Below are positions 1-6,815 of a stretch of DNA of 13,719 nucleotides, in pieces. The stretch comes from Bacillota bacterium (GTDB taxonomy: Bacteria > Bacillota > Clostridia > Acetivibrionales > DSM-1351), in the NCBI GenBank assembly GCA_023395575.1, contig JAEWZA010000066.1:1-13719 (forward strand), written 5' to 3'. The notes beneath the pieces were generated by a model. That model searched no databases, was not told the DNA's origin, and saw nothing but the letters and a program-made list of their open reading frames with translations. A program made the translations under genes and the position numbers. The stretch's first letter is position 1, and each line of letters opens with the position of its first letter.

Positions 1-1191
1 GATGCAGGCTATGAGTATGTCAATCTTGATGATAATTGGATGGCAAACCCTGCCCGTGACAAAAATGGATATCTCATTCCAGATCCACAACGTTTTCCTA
101 ACGGTATGAAGGCTTTGGGAGATTATATTCATTCAAAAGGGTTAAAATTTGGGATTTATGGTGACAGGGGTGTAACTACCTGCTGCAATATTCCTCAGAG
201 TGGGAGCCAGGGGTATGAGGAGCAAGATGCACAAACTTTTGCTGACTGGGGAGTGGATTATTTGAAATATGATAACTGTGCTTCAGACAGTAATCTACAG
301 GCAGGCTACGAAAAAATGCGGGATGCTCTTTTAAAAACAGGAAGACCTATTTACTACAGCATATGTTGCTGGTATTTTGCGGGACCGTGGTTAGTAGATT
401 GCGGTAATTCTTGGAGAACGACAGGTGATATTACTGATAACTGGGGAAGCATCACAAGGATTATCGATGAAAACTCAAAATCGGCTGCCTATGCAGGTCC
501 AGGTCATTGGAATGATCCGGATATGTTGGAGGTTGGAAATGGCAATATGACAGATACTGAATACAAAGCTCATTTCAGTATGTGGTGTATGATGGCGGCT
601 CCACTTATTGCTGGAAATGACATTAGAAATATGACTCCTGCTACTAAAGAAATTCTTACAAACAAAGAAGTCATTGCTATTGATCAAGATGCTGCAGGAG
701 TGCAAGGTACTAAGGTGAGTACTTCGGGAGAGCTCGAAGTGTGGTGTAAACCTCTAGGAACAGATGGCACTACCAAGGCAGTTGCCCTCCTGAATCGAGG
801 TGCTACTTCAGCAAATATCACTGTTAATTGGAGCGATATAGGGCTTGCAGATGGTCCTGTTGCTGTTCGTGACCTTTGGGAGCATGAAGATTGCGGCTCG
901 TTTAGTACTGGGTATTCAGCCAATGTACCTTCACATGGAGTGGTACTATTAAAAGTAAGCTCTGCTGATACAGCTATTATGTATGGTGATGTTGATGGAA
1001 GTAACATGATTGATGCGATAGATTATTCGTTAATTAAAATGTATCTGCTTGGACAGATTTCCGACTTCCCAGCTTCAAGTGGTGAACTGGCTGCTGATGT
1101 TGATGGGGATGGTCAGATAACAGCACTGGATTTTTCATTGGTAAAGCAATATTTACTTGGGATTATTAATAAATTTCCAGCGCAAAGATAA
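1..1191 (+). CDS. GH27 alpha-galactosidase-type glycoside hydrolase with C-terminal type I dockerin (5' partial)
   Basis: Secreted cellulosomal enzyme expected to remove alpha-linked galactose (or a related sugar such as beta-L-arabinopyranose, also found in GH27) from plant polysaccharide. The reading frame is open from base 1, and its first codons give GYEYVNLDDNW, the GH27 first-strand motif, so the true start and signal peptide lie upstream. Numbering from base 1: the nucleophile is Asp91 in YLKYDNC (codon 271-273) and the acid/base is Asp143 in WRTTGDI (codon 427-429); GHWNDPDML and the MMAAPL segment also match the family. A C-terminal beta domain follows, then a dockerin (about 970-1191). 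Its two Ca-binding repeats begin DVDGSNMIDAID and DVDGDGQITALD, with Ala-Ile and Ala-Leu at recognition positions 10-11. The dockerin would attach the enzyme to scaffoldin cohesins on the cell surface. The fold is clear; the exact sugar specificity is not readable. Confidence 0.93.
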   Translation, partial: DAGYEYVNLDDNWMANPARDKNGYLIPDPQRFPNGMKALGDYIHSKGLKFGIYGDRGVTTCCNIPQSGSQGYEEQDAQTFADWGVDYLKYDNCASDSNLQAGYEKMRDALLKTGRPIYYSICCWYFAGPWLVDCGNSWRTTGDITDNWGSITRIIDENSKSAAYAGPGHWNDPDMLEVGNGNMTDTEYKAHFSMWCMMAAPLIAGNDIRNMTPATKEILTNKEVIAIDQDAAGVQGTKVSTSGELEVWCKPLGTDGTTKAVALLNRGATSANITVNWSDIGLADGPVAVRDLWEHEDCGSFSTGYSANVPSHGVVLLKVSSADTAIMYGDVDGSNMIDAIDYSLIKMYLLGQISDFPASSGELAADVDGDGQITALDFSLVKQYLLGIINKFPAQR

Positions 1192-1255
1192 TTAATAACT
1201 CAGGCTTGAAACATAAAAAGACTATTGGTGTGGCATTCTCCATGGTTCATAGTGC

Positions 1256-1286
1256 GCTAAAACTGACATGGTGTTGGTTTTTCGGC
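1256..1286 (+). terminator. Terminator-like hairpin in repeat block A, copy 1
   Basis: AACTGACA, loop TGG, TGTTGGTT followed by more T residues. Two of the pairs are G-U in RNA; in copy 2 the same positions are C-G and G-C, so pairing is kept although the bases differ. It lies 65 bases after the GH27 stop and is the best candidate for that gene's terminator, though a weak one. Confidence 0.5.
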
Positions 1287-1357
1287 AAAAAAATTTCAAG
1301 CTTTCTAAGCAATTTTAAAATACAACCAAACAAATATTCGAAATAATAGATTTTATG

Positions 1358-1398
1358 AGCTCTATGTGGCTAGCGAACTTGGTAAGCCGCATAGAGCT
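1358..1398. repeat. Strong 14-bp inverted repeat (hairpin)
   Basis: Left arm 1358-1371 (AGCTCTATGTGGCT) and right arm 1385-1398 (AGCCGCATAGAGCT) pair over 14 positions with a single G-U pair, around a 13-base loop. No T tract follows, so it is not a standard terminator. It sits between blocks A and B of repeat copy 1 and is absent from copy 2. Confidence 0.75.
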
Positions 1399-1606
1399 TG
1401 ATATTGCCACCACTTCTTATATCACTAGGGTTTAGGCAGCATTCTCGACTGATTAAGCTGAAGCATAAATAGTTACTATTCAGCCTATTAAATTAGCTTA
1501 GTTTATGAGTGTTCAAATTTATCAATGGTTTGTACAAAATAATTGCAGGAATTAGTAATGATTAACCATAAATAAAAAAGTTACTTGTAAGTATTAGTTT
1601 TCTATA

Positions 1607-1635
1607 TTGTAAACATTAAATTATTGGGCTATAAT
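1607..1635 (+). promoter_or_regulatory. Sigma-A-type promoter upstream of the tRNA
   Basis: TTGTAA (1607-1612), 17-base spacer, TATAAT (1630-1635). Transcription would begin near 1642 and reach tRNA-Arg after a leader of about 240 bases. The leader contains a hairpin at 1677-1704 (AGTGCC/GGCACT around GTAT/ATAC). No closer convincing promoter for the tRNA was found, but a separate small RNA is also possible. Confidence 0.5.
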
Positions 1636-1879
1636 ATGGTAGTAGTTTGAAATGGTAATGATTTGATTTTAAGTTGAGTGCCGTATCGGTAATACAAAGG
1701 CACTGACAAAAGTAGTATGGGATTATAGTGATAAACAAATACTGATACTGAAGAATTAGCTATAAAAATCATGGCTGTAAAGCAATTTTTTATTTTGCCG
1801 ATACTAATTTCTGCATTAAGCCATCTTATGTGGGATTTATAAGTAAAGTAACGGTAGACAAACTTAATATTTATATAAT

Positions 1880-1954
1880 GTCTCGGTAGTCTAATGGATA
1901 AGACGGTGGATTCCGGTTCCACTGATACGGGTTCGATTCCTGTTCGGGACGCCA
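1880..1954 (+). tRNA. tRNA-Arg (anticodon CCG)
   Basis: Complete cloverleaf with encoded CCA. The acceptor stem pairs GTCTCGG with TCGGGAC (two G-U pairs), the D stem GTCT with AGAC, the anticodon stem GTGGA with TCCAC around the loop TTCCGGT, and the T stem ACGGG with CCTGT around TTCGATT. The anticodon CCG (1913-1915) reads the arginine codon CGG, rare in AT-rich genomes. Discriminator G1951, then CCA 1952-1954. It stands alone and is followed at once by a terminator. Confidence 0.97.
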
Positions 1955-1988
1955 AACGCTAGAAATTATGGGTTTCTGGCGTTTTTTT
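1955..1988 (+). terminator. Rho-independent terminator of tRNA-Arg
   Basis: AACGCTAGAAA (1955-1965) pairs with TTTCTGGCGTT (1973-1983), eleven pairs with one G-U, seven-base loop, then a T run to 1988. It starts directly after the CCA. Confidence 0.93.
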
Positions 1989-2223
1989 ATAATCAAAAAT
2001 GTTGGTAAAAAATATACGAGTTCACTTATTTAGAATGATATCAATTACAAATCAGTGGACTGCCTCTTTTGGGAAAATTCAGAGGATTTATACCTGATAA
2101 AAGTAATTTTGCAGGGCTTAGAGATTATACTTTGATGTTTATACAACTTAACTGTGGAATTAAACCACATACATCGATTTTGCCTCTTATTATGCAGAGG
2201 CTTTAGTATGTTTTTGTGAATAA

Positions 2224-2252
2224 TTGGATATACAAAAGGTTTTTGATATAAT
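2224..2252 (+). promoter_or_regulatory. Sigma-A-type promoter of the PIN-like gene
   Basis: TTGGAT (2224-2229), 17-base spacer, TATAAT (2247-2252), giving a leader of about 67 bases before the start at 2326. The rest of 1989-2223 shows no gene, only a small hairpin at 2182-2201 (GCCTCT/AGAGGC). Confidence 0.65.
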
Positions 2253-2325
2253 GTAAGCAACTACTATCATAGAACTAATTGAAACGATATGTATAATTAT
2301 TTATAGCATTTTTAGGGGGATGAGT

Positions 2326-3597
2326 ATGACATTAACCATTAATAATGAATTTAGCTTTGGTTCAAAAATTGGTAAGTGTGGTATTAAGGATTACAAAGAT
2401 TGCTTAATAAAATATTCTGAGAAATTTGAGACCGCTAGTAAATTGTCAGACAACGAGCCTATTTTTCTGGATACAAATGTATTATTGCAGGTTTACAAAG
2501 TTTCTTTAAAATCAAGAGAAGCAATATTGGATTTTTTTAAGGACAACAAAGATAGAGTGTACATAACAAATCAAACACAGCGAGAGTTTATAAAGAATCG
2601 ATTAAATGTTATTAATGATTATTTTGAATTAGTGTCAGATGAATTATGTAAAGACTACCAAAAAGAGGTAACTAACTCTTTGCAAAGATATTATGATGAC
2701 AAGAAAATGATTTTTGAAGACTTTGAAGACGTAGGTGAGAATATTATAAGTCTTATAGAGACTGCGAAGGATATTTATAAACTATTAGAAGGCAAAGTTA
2801 GAGACTATAAGAATTCGTTTGGAGATATTGAATTCAATGATACAAATTTAGATTTATTTAGTGATTTTAATATTGTGGATATAGTTGATGGTTCTGAATT
2901 AGAATTCCTTAAAAAAGAATTTGATAATTTATCAAAAAAAATAGATAAATCAAAGGTAAAAGAATTTATTAGAAAAAAGTCGGGTGAAGTTTTTCCTGGT
3001 GTTGGTGATCTTATTGAAAAGCCAGATAACCCATATGGAGATTATTTTATTTATCATGAAATATTAAAGTTTATGAAAACTAATAATAGCGATGCAGTCT
3101 TGCTTACGTTTGATACAACAAAAGGTGATTGGATGAAGGAAGACAAATCGCCTCATATTCATTATGTAATAAATGCATTTTTAAATACGGGTAGGTTTCT
3201 ATTTATTTTAGATGCAAATAGAACTTTCCGAGAAGTGCTTAATATTCAAACTAATTCAGTTATCGATAAATCTATATACCGAGATTTTGAAATGTTAAAA
3301 GATCATTATTTAAGTATGTGGTCTGATTTAGAAAGTGGTATTAGTACAGTAGGAATAGAAAGAGGCTTGATTTTAAGTTATTACCAAAATCCAGATATAA
3401 GAAGTGGCTTTGAACAATTAATTCAAATGGGATATTACGGAAGGGATATTCTTGATGATCTCGATGAATTGACCTACTTTAAAAATTGCTTAATTGAAAA
3501 TAGGAGAATTTTAATCAACTCTATTCCTATTACTGAAAAGAAGAGAATAATAAATAAATTCGAATTTATATTAGATAATTTACCTTACAAACTGTAA
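2326..3597 (+). CDS. PIN-like domain protein (PIN_8/DUF4935 type), putative RNase
   Basis: Predicted metal-dependent nuclease-fold protein of 423 residues. The start at 2326 is chosen over the in-frame ATG at 2320 because AGGGGG (2314-2319) then has a six-base spacer. Residues 46-54 read IFLDTNVLL, the first PIN acidic strand with Asp49, followed by a conserved acidic residue in TQREF (Glu87). A long charged helical insert of about 130 residues follows. The fold resumes at NPYGDYFIYHEIL (Asp239) and VLLTFDTTKGDW (Asp263, Asp268), giving the remaining acidic residues. This split-PIN layout with a helical insert is typical of the PIN-like family PF18476 as I remember it. The last 120 residues match nothing I recognise. 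It has its own promoter, no adjacent antitoxin, and unrelated neighbours, which fits recent acquisition; target RNA and role are unknown. Family call fairly confident, activity inferred. Confidence 0.78.
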   Translation: MTLTINNEFSFGSKIGKCGIKDYKDCLIKYSEKFETASKLSDNEPIFLDTNVLLQVYKVSLKSREAILDFFKDNKDRVYITNQTQREFIKNRLNVINDYFELVSDELCKDYQKEVTNSLQRYYDDKKMIFEDFEDVGENIISLIETAKDIYKLLEGKVRDYKNSFGDIEFNDTNLDLFSDFNIVDIVDGSELEFLKKEFDNLSKKIDKSKVKEFIRKKSGEVFPGVGDLIEKPDNPYGDYFIYHEILKFMKTNNSDAVLLTFDTTKGDWMKEDKSPHIHYVINAFLNTGRFLFILDANRTFREVLNIQTNSVIDKSIYRDFEMLKDHYLSMWSDLESGISTVGIERGLILSYYQNPDIRSGFEQLIQMGYYGRDILDDLDELTYFKNCLIENRRILINSIPITEKKRIINKFEFILDNLPYKL

Positions 3598-3707
3598 GTC
3601 CTATAGCCTATATTAATAGGATATGCAGTGTAATTATACAATTTCAAGAACTGTTTTACTGCTTTCTTATTAGCAACTGAAGTCAAGAATTTATAAACTT
3701 TATGAAA

Positions 3708-3713
3708 TATAAT
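3708..3713 (+). promoter_or_regulatory. Possible -10 element of the AraC-type gene
   Basis: A perfect TATAAT 22 bases before the start codon, but without a convincing -35 hexamer at the right distance. The 138-base gap 3598-3735 otherwise shows only a weak six-pair inverted repeat after the PIN-like gene (TCCTAT/ATAGGA, near 3599-3621). Confidence 0.3.
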
Positions 3714-3735
3714 TTAGACATCAAGAGGTGACAAA

Positions 3736-4650
3736 ATGTATGAGGCTGAAGCAATTATGGCAGTACAAAGAATGCAAGAATATATAGATGCAAATATTAT
3801 GAAAAAAATTACGCTTAAAGAGTTAGCTAATGTGGCAGGATATTCACCTTGGCATGTTGCAAGATTATTTAAGGAGGCTACAGGTAAAGCTCCCTTTGAC
3901 TATATTCGAGCATTAAGACTTACTAAAGCGGCATTGGTACTGCGAGATAATAATGAAAAAATTATTGATGTGGCAATGGACTTTGTATTTGATTCTCACG
4001 AAGGGTTTACAAGAGCATTTTCAAAGGAGTTTGGGATGCCACCTAGTAAGTATAGTAAAAGTACACCGCCAATAAAATTGTTTATGCCCAATAAAGTTTT
4101 TGAAACCTACCGAATATTTCGTAAAGGAGAAAAAGAGATGAGTAAAGATAGTACTACTAAATCAGTGTTTGTACAGGTCATTGAACGTCCTGCAAGAAAG
4201 GTTTTATTAAAACGAGGAATAAAGGCAACTGAATATTTTGCATACTGTGAGGAAGTAGGCTGTGATGTATGGTCAGTACTAACAAGTGTGAAGGAGGCGA
4301 TGTATGAGCCTATTGGAATGTGGCTCCCAAAGCATCTTATAAGAGAAGGTACATCCCAATATGTTCAGGGAGTTGAAGTTCCGATGGACTATGCAAATAA
4401 GATACCTGATGGGTATGAAATAATAGAATTACCACCTTGTAAACTAATGATTTTTCAAGGTGAAGCCTATAATGATGATGATTTTATGGAAGAAATTGAT
4501 GAAGTATGGAGACATATCGAGAAATTTGATCCTACAATTTATGGTTATCAGTGGGCACCAGAAGCTGCACCGAGGTTCCAGCTTGCACCGATGGGTTACA
4601 GAGGGTACATTGAGGCGCGTCCTGTTAAAGCAATAAATGAAGGCCGTTAA
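3736..4650 (+). CDS. AraC family transcriptional regulator with GyrI-like effector-binding domain
   Basis: Cytoplasmic DNA-binding regulator of 304 residues. Residues 8-107 form the two-helix-turn-helix AraC domain: ITLKELANVAGYSPWHVARLFKE (helix-turn-helix 1), a linking helix with DYIRALRLTKAALVL, then IIDVAMDFVFDSHEGFTRAFSKEFG and the usual closing PPSKY. After a linker, about 142-300 match the GyrI-like/SOUL-type small-molecule-binding domain, including the aromatic-rich end YIEARPV. AraC-GyrI fusions of this kind usually respond to lipophilic or cationic compounds and control efflux or detoxification genes; that role is family knowledge, not seen here. RBS AGAGGTG is well placed at 3724-3730. 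No target gene is obviously linked: the next gene is separated by a terminator, although the CMD-like protein downstream could be a target. Confidence 0.9.
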   Translation: MYEAEAIMAVQRMQEYIDANIMKKITLKELANVAGYSPWHVARLFKEATGKAPFDYIRALRLTKAALVLRDNNEKIIDVAMDFVFDSHEGFTRAFSKEFGMPPSKYSKSTPPIKLFMPNKVFETYRIFRKGEKEMSKDSTTKSVFVQVIERPARKVLLKRGIKATEYFAYCEEVGCDVWSVLTSVKEAMYEPIGMWLPKHLIREGTSQYVQGVEVPMDYANKIPDGYEIIELPPCKLMIFQGEAYNDDDFMEEIDEVWRHIEKFDPTIYGYQWAPEAAPRFQLAPMGYRGYIEARPVKAINEGR

Positions 4651-4687
4651 TTATCTTATATTCACTGAGACTTATATTATAAGATAA
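4651..4687. repeat. 10-bp perfect inverted repeat after the AraC-type gene
   Basis: TTATCTTATA (4651-4660) and TATAAGATAA (4678-4687) around a 17-base loop, starting directly after the stop codon. No T tract follows, so it may act in mRNA 3'-end stability rather than termination. Confidence 0.5.
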
Positions 4688-4743
4688 CTGTTAGTAGAAA
4701 TAAGAATAAGAGAATTCTATATATAATACAAAAGTAGTAAGAG

Positions 4744-4775
4744 CACGATTAAACTTTGCCGTTTAGTCGTGTTTT
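4744..4775 (+). terminator. Rho-independent terminator after the AraC-type gene
   Basis: CACGATTAAAC (4744-4754) pairs with GTTTAGTCGTG (4761-4771), eleven pairs with one G-U, six-base loop, then TTTT. It separates the regulator from the next gene. Between it and 4938 I see only a TATAAT (4878-4883) without a good -35 as possible promoter of the next gene. Confidence 0.85.
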
Positions 4776-4938
4776 ATTATGTATAGATTGTAAAATATGA
4801 AGGTTTTTGGGTTTTGATGTAGAATTATCTTAAATAGAAAAATAATAAACTATAAAGTTTAAAGATTATAGACGTATTATAATTAAATTAATGCTATGAA
4901 CTTATAAAAAATAAGCTTAACTAAAAGGAGAGGACTTC

Positions 4939-5733
4939 ATGGAAAAGAGCAGCAGACTAGAAAAGGGATATTTAAAAATGCAAGAGGTTTTAGGAGAGCC
5001 GGAAAGCAATACTAAAAGCAGCTTAAATACAATATTCCCAGATTTAGAAAAATATATGGTTGAGTATGTTTGGTGTGAAATTTATACTAGAGAGGCTTTA
5101 GATATAAAATTAAAAGAGATAGCGATAGTTGCAGCATTAACAGCTCTTGGAAATGCACAAGAACAGCTAAAGCAGCATATAAATGGAGCACTTAATGTTG
5201 GCTGTACCATTAACGAAATAAAAGAAATATTGCTTCAAATGTCAGCGTATGCTGGTTTTCCAGCGTGTATCAATGCAATTAACCTACTAAGAACAGTATT
5301 AACTGAACGAAAGAGCAAAGGCATAGAAGATGAAATTGGTATTGAGCCAACAAATGAAATATCACCTATGGATAGGTATAAAGTAGGATCACAGGTAATG
5401 TCAGAACTTGATAGCAGGCAGGTGGAACTTTTAGAAAAAACATATAACGACTTTTCGCCGGAGTTGGTAAAGCTTGTGATTTGCGGTCAAGCCGATATTA
5501 CAGCAAGAAATAACATAGACAAAAAATATAGAGAAATTGCTTCCATTTCTGCCATGACTGCTCTGGGGACTGCTCAGGCTCAGTTAAAAACACACATTAA
5601 TCTGGCCTTGAATATAGGGGTGAAACCTGAGCAGATCAAAGAAATAATGCTTTTGATGACAGCTTTTTGTGGTTTTCCATCAGCCATAAATGGAATAAAT
5701 ATATTGATGGCAGTATTAGAAGCGAGAAAATAG
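4939..5733 (+). CDS. Tandem carboxymuconolactone decarboxylase (CMD)-like protein
   Basis: Cytoplasmic, all-helical 264-residue protein made of two CMD/AhpD-fold repeats. Repeat 1 (about 35-125) contains IAIVAALTALG, QLKQHINGALNVG and LLQMSAYAGFPACINA; repeat 2 (about 165-263) contains IASISAMTALG, QLKTHINLALNIG and LLMTAFCGFPSAING. The conserved histidine is kept in both (His80, His219). The CxxC pair of AhpD-type peroxidase partners is missing from both, so redox activity like AhpD is unlikely and the protein fits the YurZ/PcaC-like side of the family. Substrate unknown; protocatechuate degradation is not suggested by any neighbour. RBS AAGGAG (4925-4930) lies eight bases before the ATG. 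Likely transcribed alone; the gap to the next gene holds no convincing terminator. Confidence 0.88.
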   Translation: MEKSSRLEKGYLKMQEVLGEPESNTKSSLNTIFPDLEKYMVEYVWCEIYTREALDIKLKEIAIVAALTALGNAQEQLKQHINGALNVGCTINEIKEILLQMSAYAGFPACINAINLLRTVLTERKSKGIEDEIGIEPTNEISPMDRYKVGSQVMSELDSRQVELLEKTYNDFSPELVKLVICGQADITARNNIDKKYREIASISAMTALGTAQAQLKTHINLALNIGVKPEQIKEIMLLMTAFCGFPSAINGINILMAVLEARK

Positions 5734-5843
5734 GGAGTAGTAAGATACTGATGAATTAAAAATTTCAGCAGCCATTATAGACTATTTTCAATAAAAGATG
5801 GTAAAATAAAAAAATGACTAATACTCAAATGAGGAATAAAACA

Positions 5844-6815
5844 TTGAAAATAGGTAACGTTGAATTAAAAAATAGAGTTTTTTTAGCACCCATGGCAGGA
5901 GTTACTGATATGCCATTTAGAGTGTTATGCAAAGAGCAGGGCTGTGGTCTTGTTTATACTGAAATGGTAAGTGCAAAGGGCATGCACTATAATGACCAGA
6001 AGAGTACCCAGTTAACACTCCTTGATGAAAAGGAGAAGCCTGGTGCTGTACAGATATTTGGTTCTGAGCCAGAAATATTGGCAGAGGTAGCTGCAAGGTT
6101 GGATAAATCGGATGCCAGTATAATTGACATTAATATGGGCTGTCCTGCTCCTAAAATAACTAAAAACGGTGAGGGCAGTGCTTTGATGAGAAAGCCAGAA
6201 TTGGTGGCAAGGATTGTAAAGGCTGTTTCAAGTTCTACTCAGAAACCAGTTACGGTAAAGATACGTAAGGGCTGGGATGATTCTACCGTCAATGCTGTAC
6301 AAATAGCTCAGATAGCTGAAGAAAACGGTGCCTGTGCAGTTGCAGTTCATGGCAGAACTCGTGAACAATACTACAGCGGAAAAGCTGACTGGGATATTAT
6401 AAAGCAGGTAAAACAAGCGGTTTCTATTCCTGTAATAGGGAATGGTGATGTGGTTGGACCTATTGAAGCGAAACGGCTATTTGAGGAAACAGGCTGTGAT
6501 GCAATAATGATAGGTAGAGGTGCTCAAGGCAATCCTTGGATATTTAATCAAATAAATAGTTATCTTGAAGAAGGTAAAATTGTTCAGACGCCTACAGCCC
6601 AGCAAAAAATAGAAATGATTATCAGGCACATGAATATGCTGATAGAGCATAAAGGAGAAAGAACTGGAATACTTGAAATGCGATCCCATATAGCTTGGTA
6701 TATTAAAGGCTTGAGAGATGCAGCTCATACTAAGCAAAAGATTTTCACATTAACGGATAAAGAAGAAATTTTTAGTGTTCTTCAGAACTTTTTAATTCAT
6801 CAGGAAAATACTTAG
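5844..6815 (+). CDS. dusB: tRNA-dihydrouridine synthase
   Basis: FMN/NADPH enzyme that reduces uridines to dihydrouridine in tRNA D-loops. The TIM-barrel motifs are all present: VFLAPMAGVTDMPFR, VQIFGS, DINMGCPAPKI with the catalytic cysteine (Cys100 from this start), VTVKIRKGWDD, VAVHGRTREQYYSG, VIGNGDV and IMIGRGAQGNPWIF. I prefer the TTG at 5844 as start: TGAGGA (5830-5835) is eight bases upstream and the product then begins KIGNVELKNRVFLAPM, where members of this family normally begin. The ATG at 5814 (ten residues more) lacks a clear RBS and remains the alternative. Length is 323 residues, normal for DusB-type enzymes. The last 44 bases overlap the convergent amidase gene on the other strand. 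Confidence 0.92.
   Translation: MKIGNVELKNRVFLAPMAGVTDMPFRVLCKEQGCGLVYTEMVSAKGMHYNDQKSTQLTLLDEKEKPGAVQIFGSEPEILAEVAARLDKSDASIIDINMGCPAPKITKNGEGSALMRKPELVARIVKAVSSSTQKPVTVKIRKGWDDSTVNAVQIAQIAEENGACAVAVHGRTREQYYSGKADWDIIKQVKQAVSIPVIGNGDVVGPIEAKRLFEETGCDAIMIGRGAQGNPWIFNQINSYLEEGKIVQTPTAQQKIEMIIRHMNMLIEHKGERTGILEMRSHIAWYIKGLRDAAHTKQKIFTLTDKEEIFSVLQNFLIHQENT

Larger units (their letters stand above)
1221..1563. repeat. Diverged non-coding repeat, copy 1 (block order D-A-B-C)
   Basis: Four blocks match 11268-11623: D 1221-1230 (10 bases identical, possibly chance), A 1238-1327 (about 80% by eye), B 1398-1450 (41 of 53 bases) and C 1520-1563 (about 41 of 46 aligned positions). Block A carries a terminator-like hairpin at 1256-1286. 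In the other copy, C lies between D and A instead of after B, so the two are related but rearranged. No coding potential is evident. It begins about 30 bases after the GH27 stop codon. Family unknown; possibly remains of a mobile element or a structured RNA. Confidence 0.7.

Noticed and set aside
1629..1955. Open frame on the minus strand reading ASRTGIEPVS near its start
   Set aside because: Its beginning is the antisense of tRNA-Arg, a well-known artefact; the rest is AT-rich intergenic DNA.
2045..2260. Minus-strand frame of 71 codons before the PIN-like gene
   Set aside because: No RBS or motif; overlaps the PIN-like gene's promoter and is rich in low-information codons.
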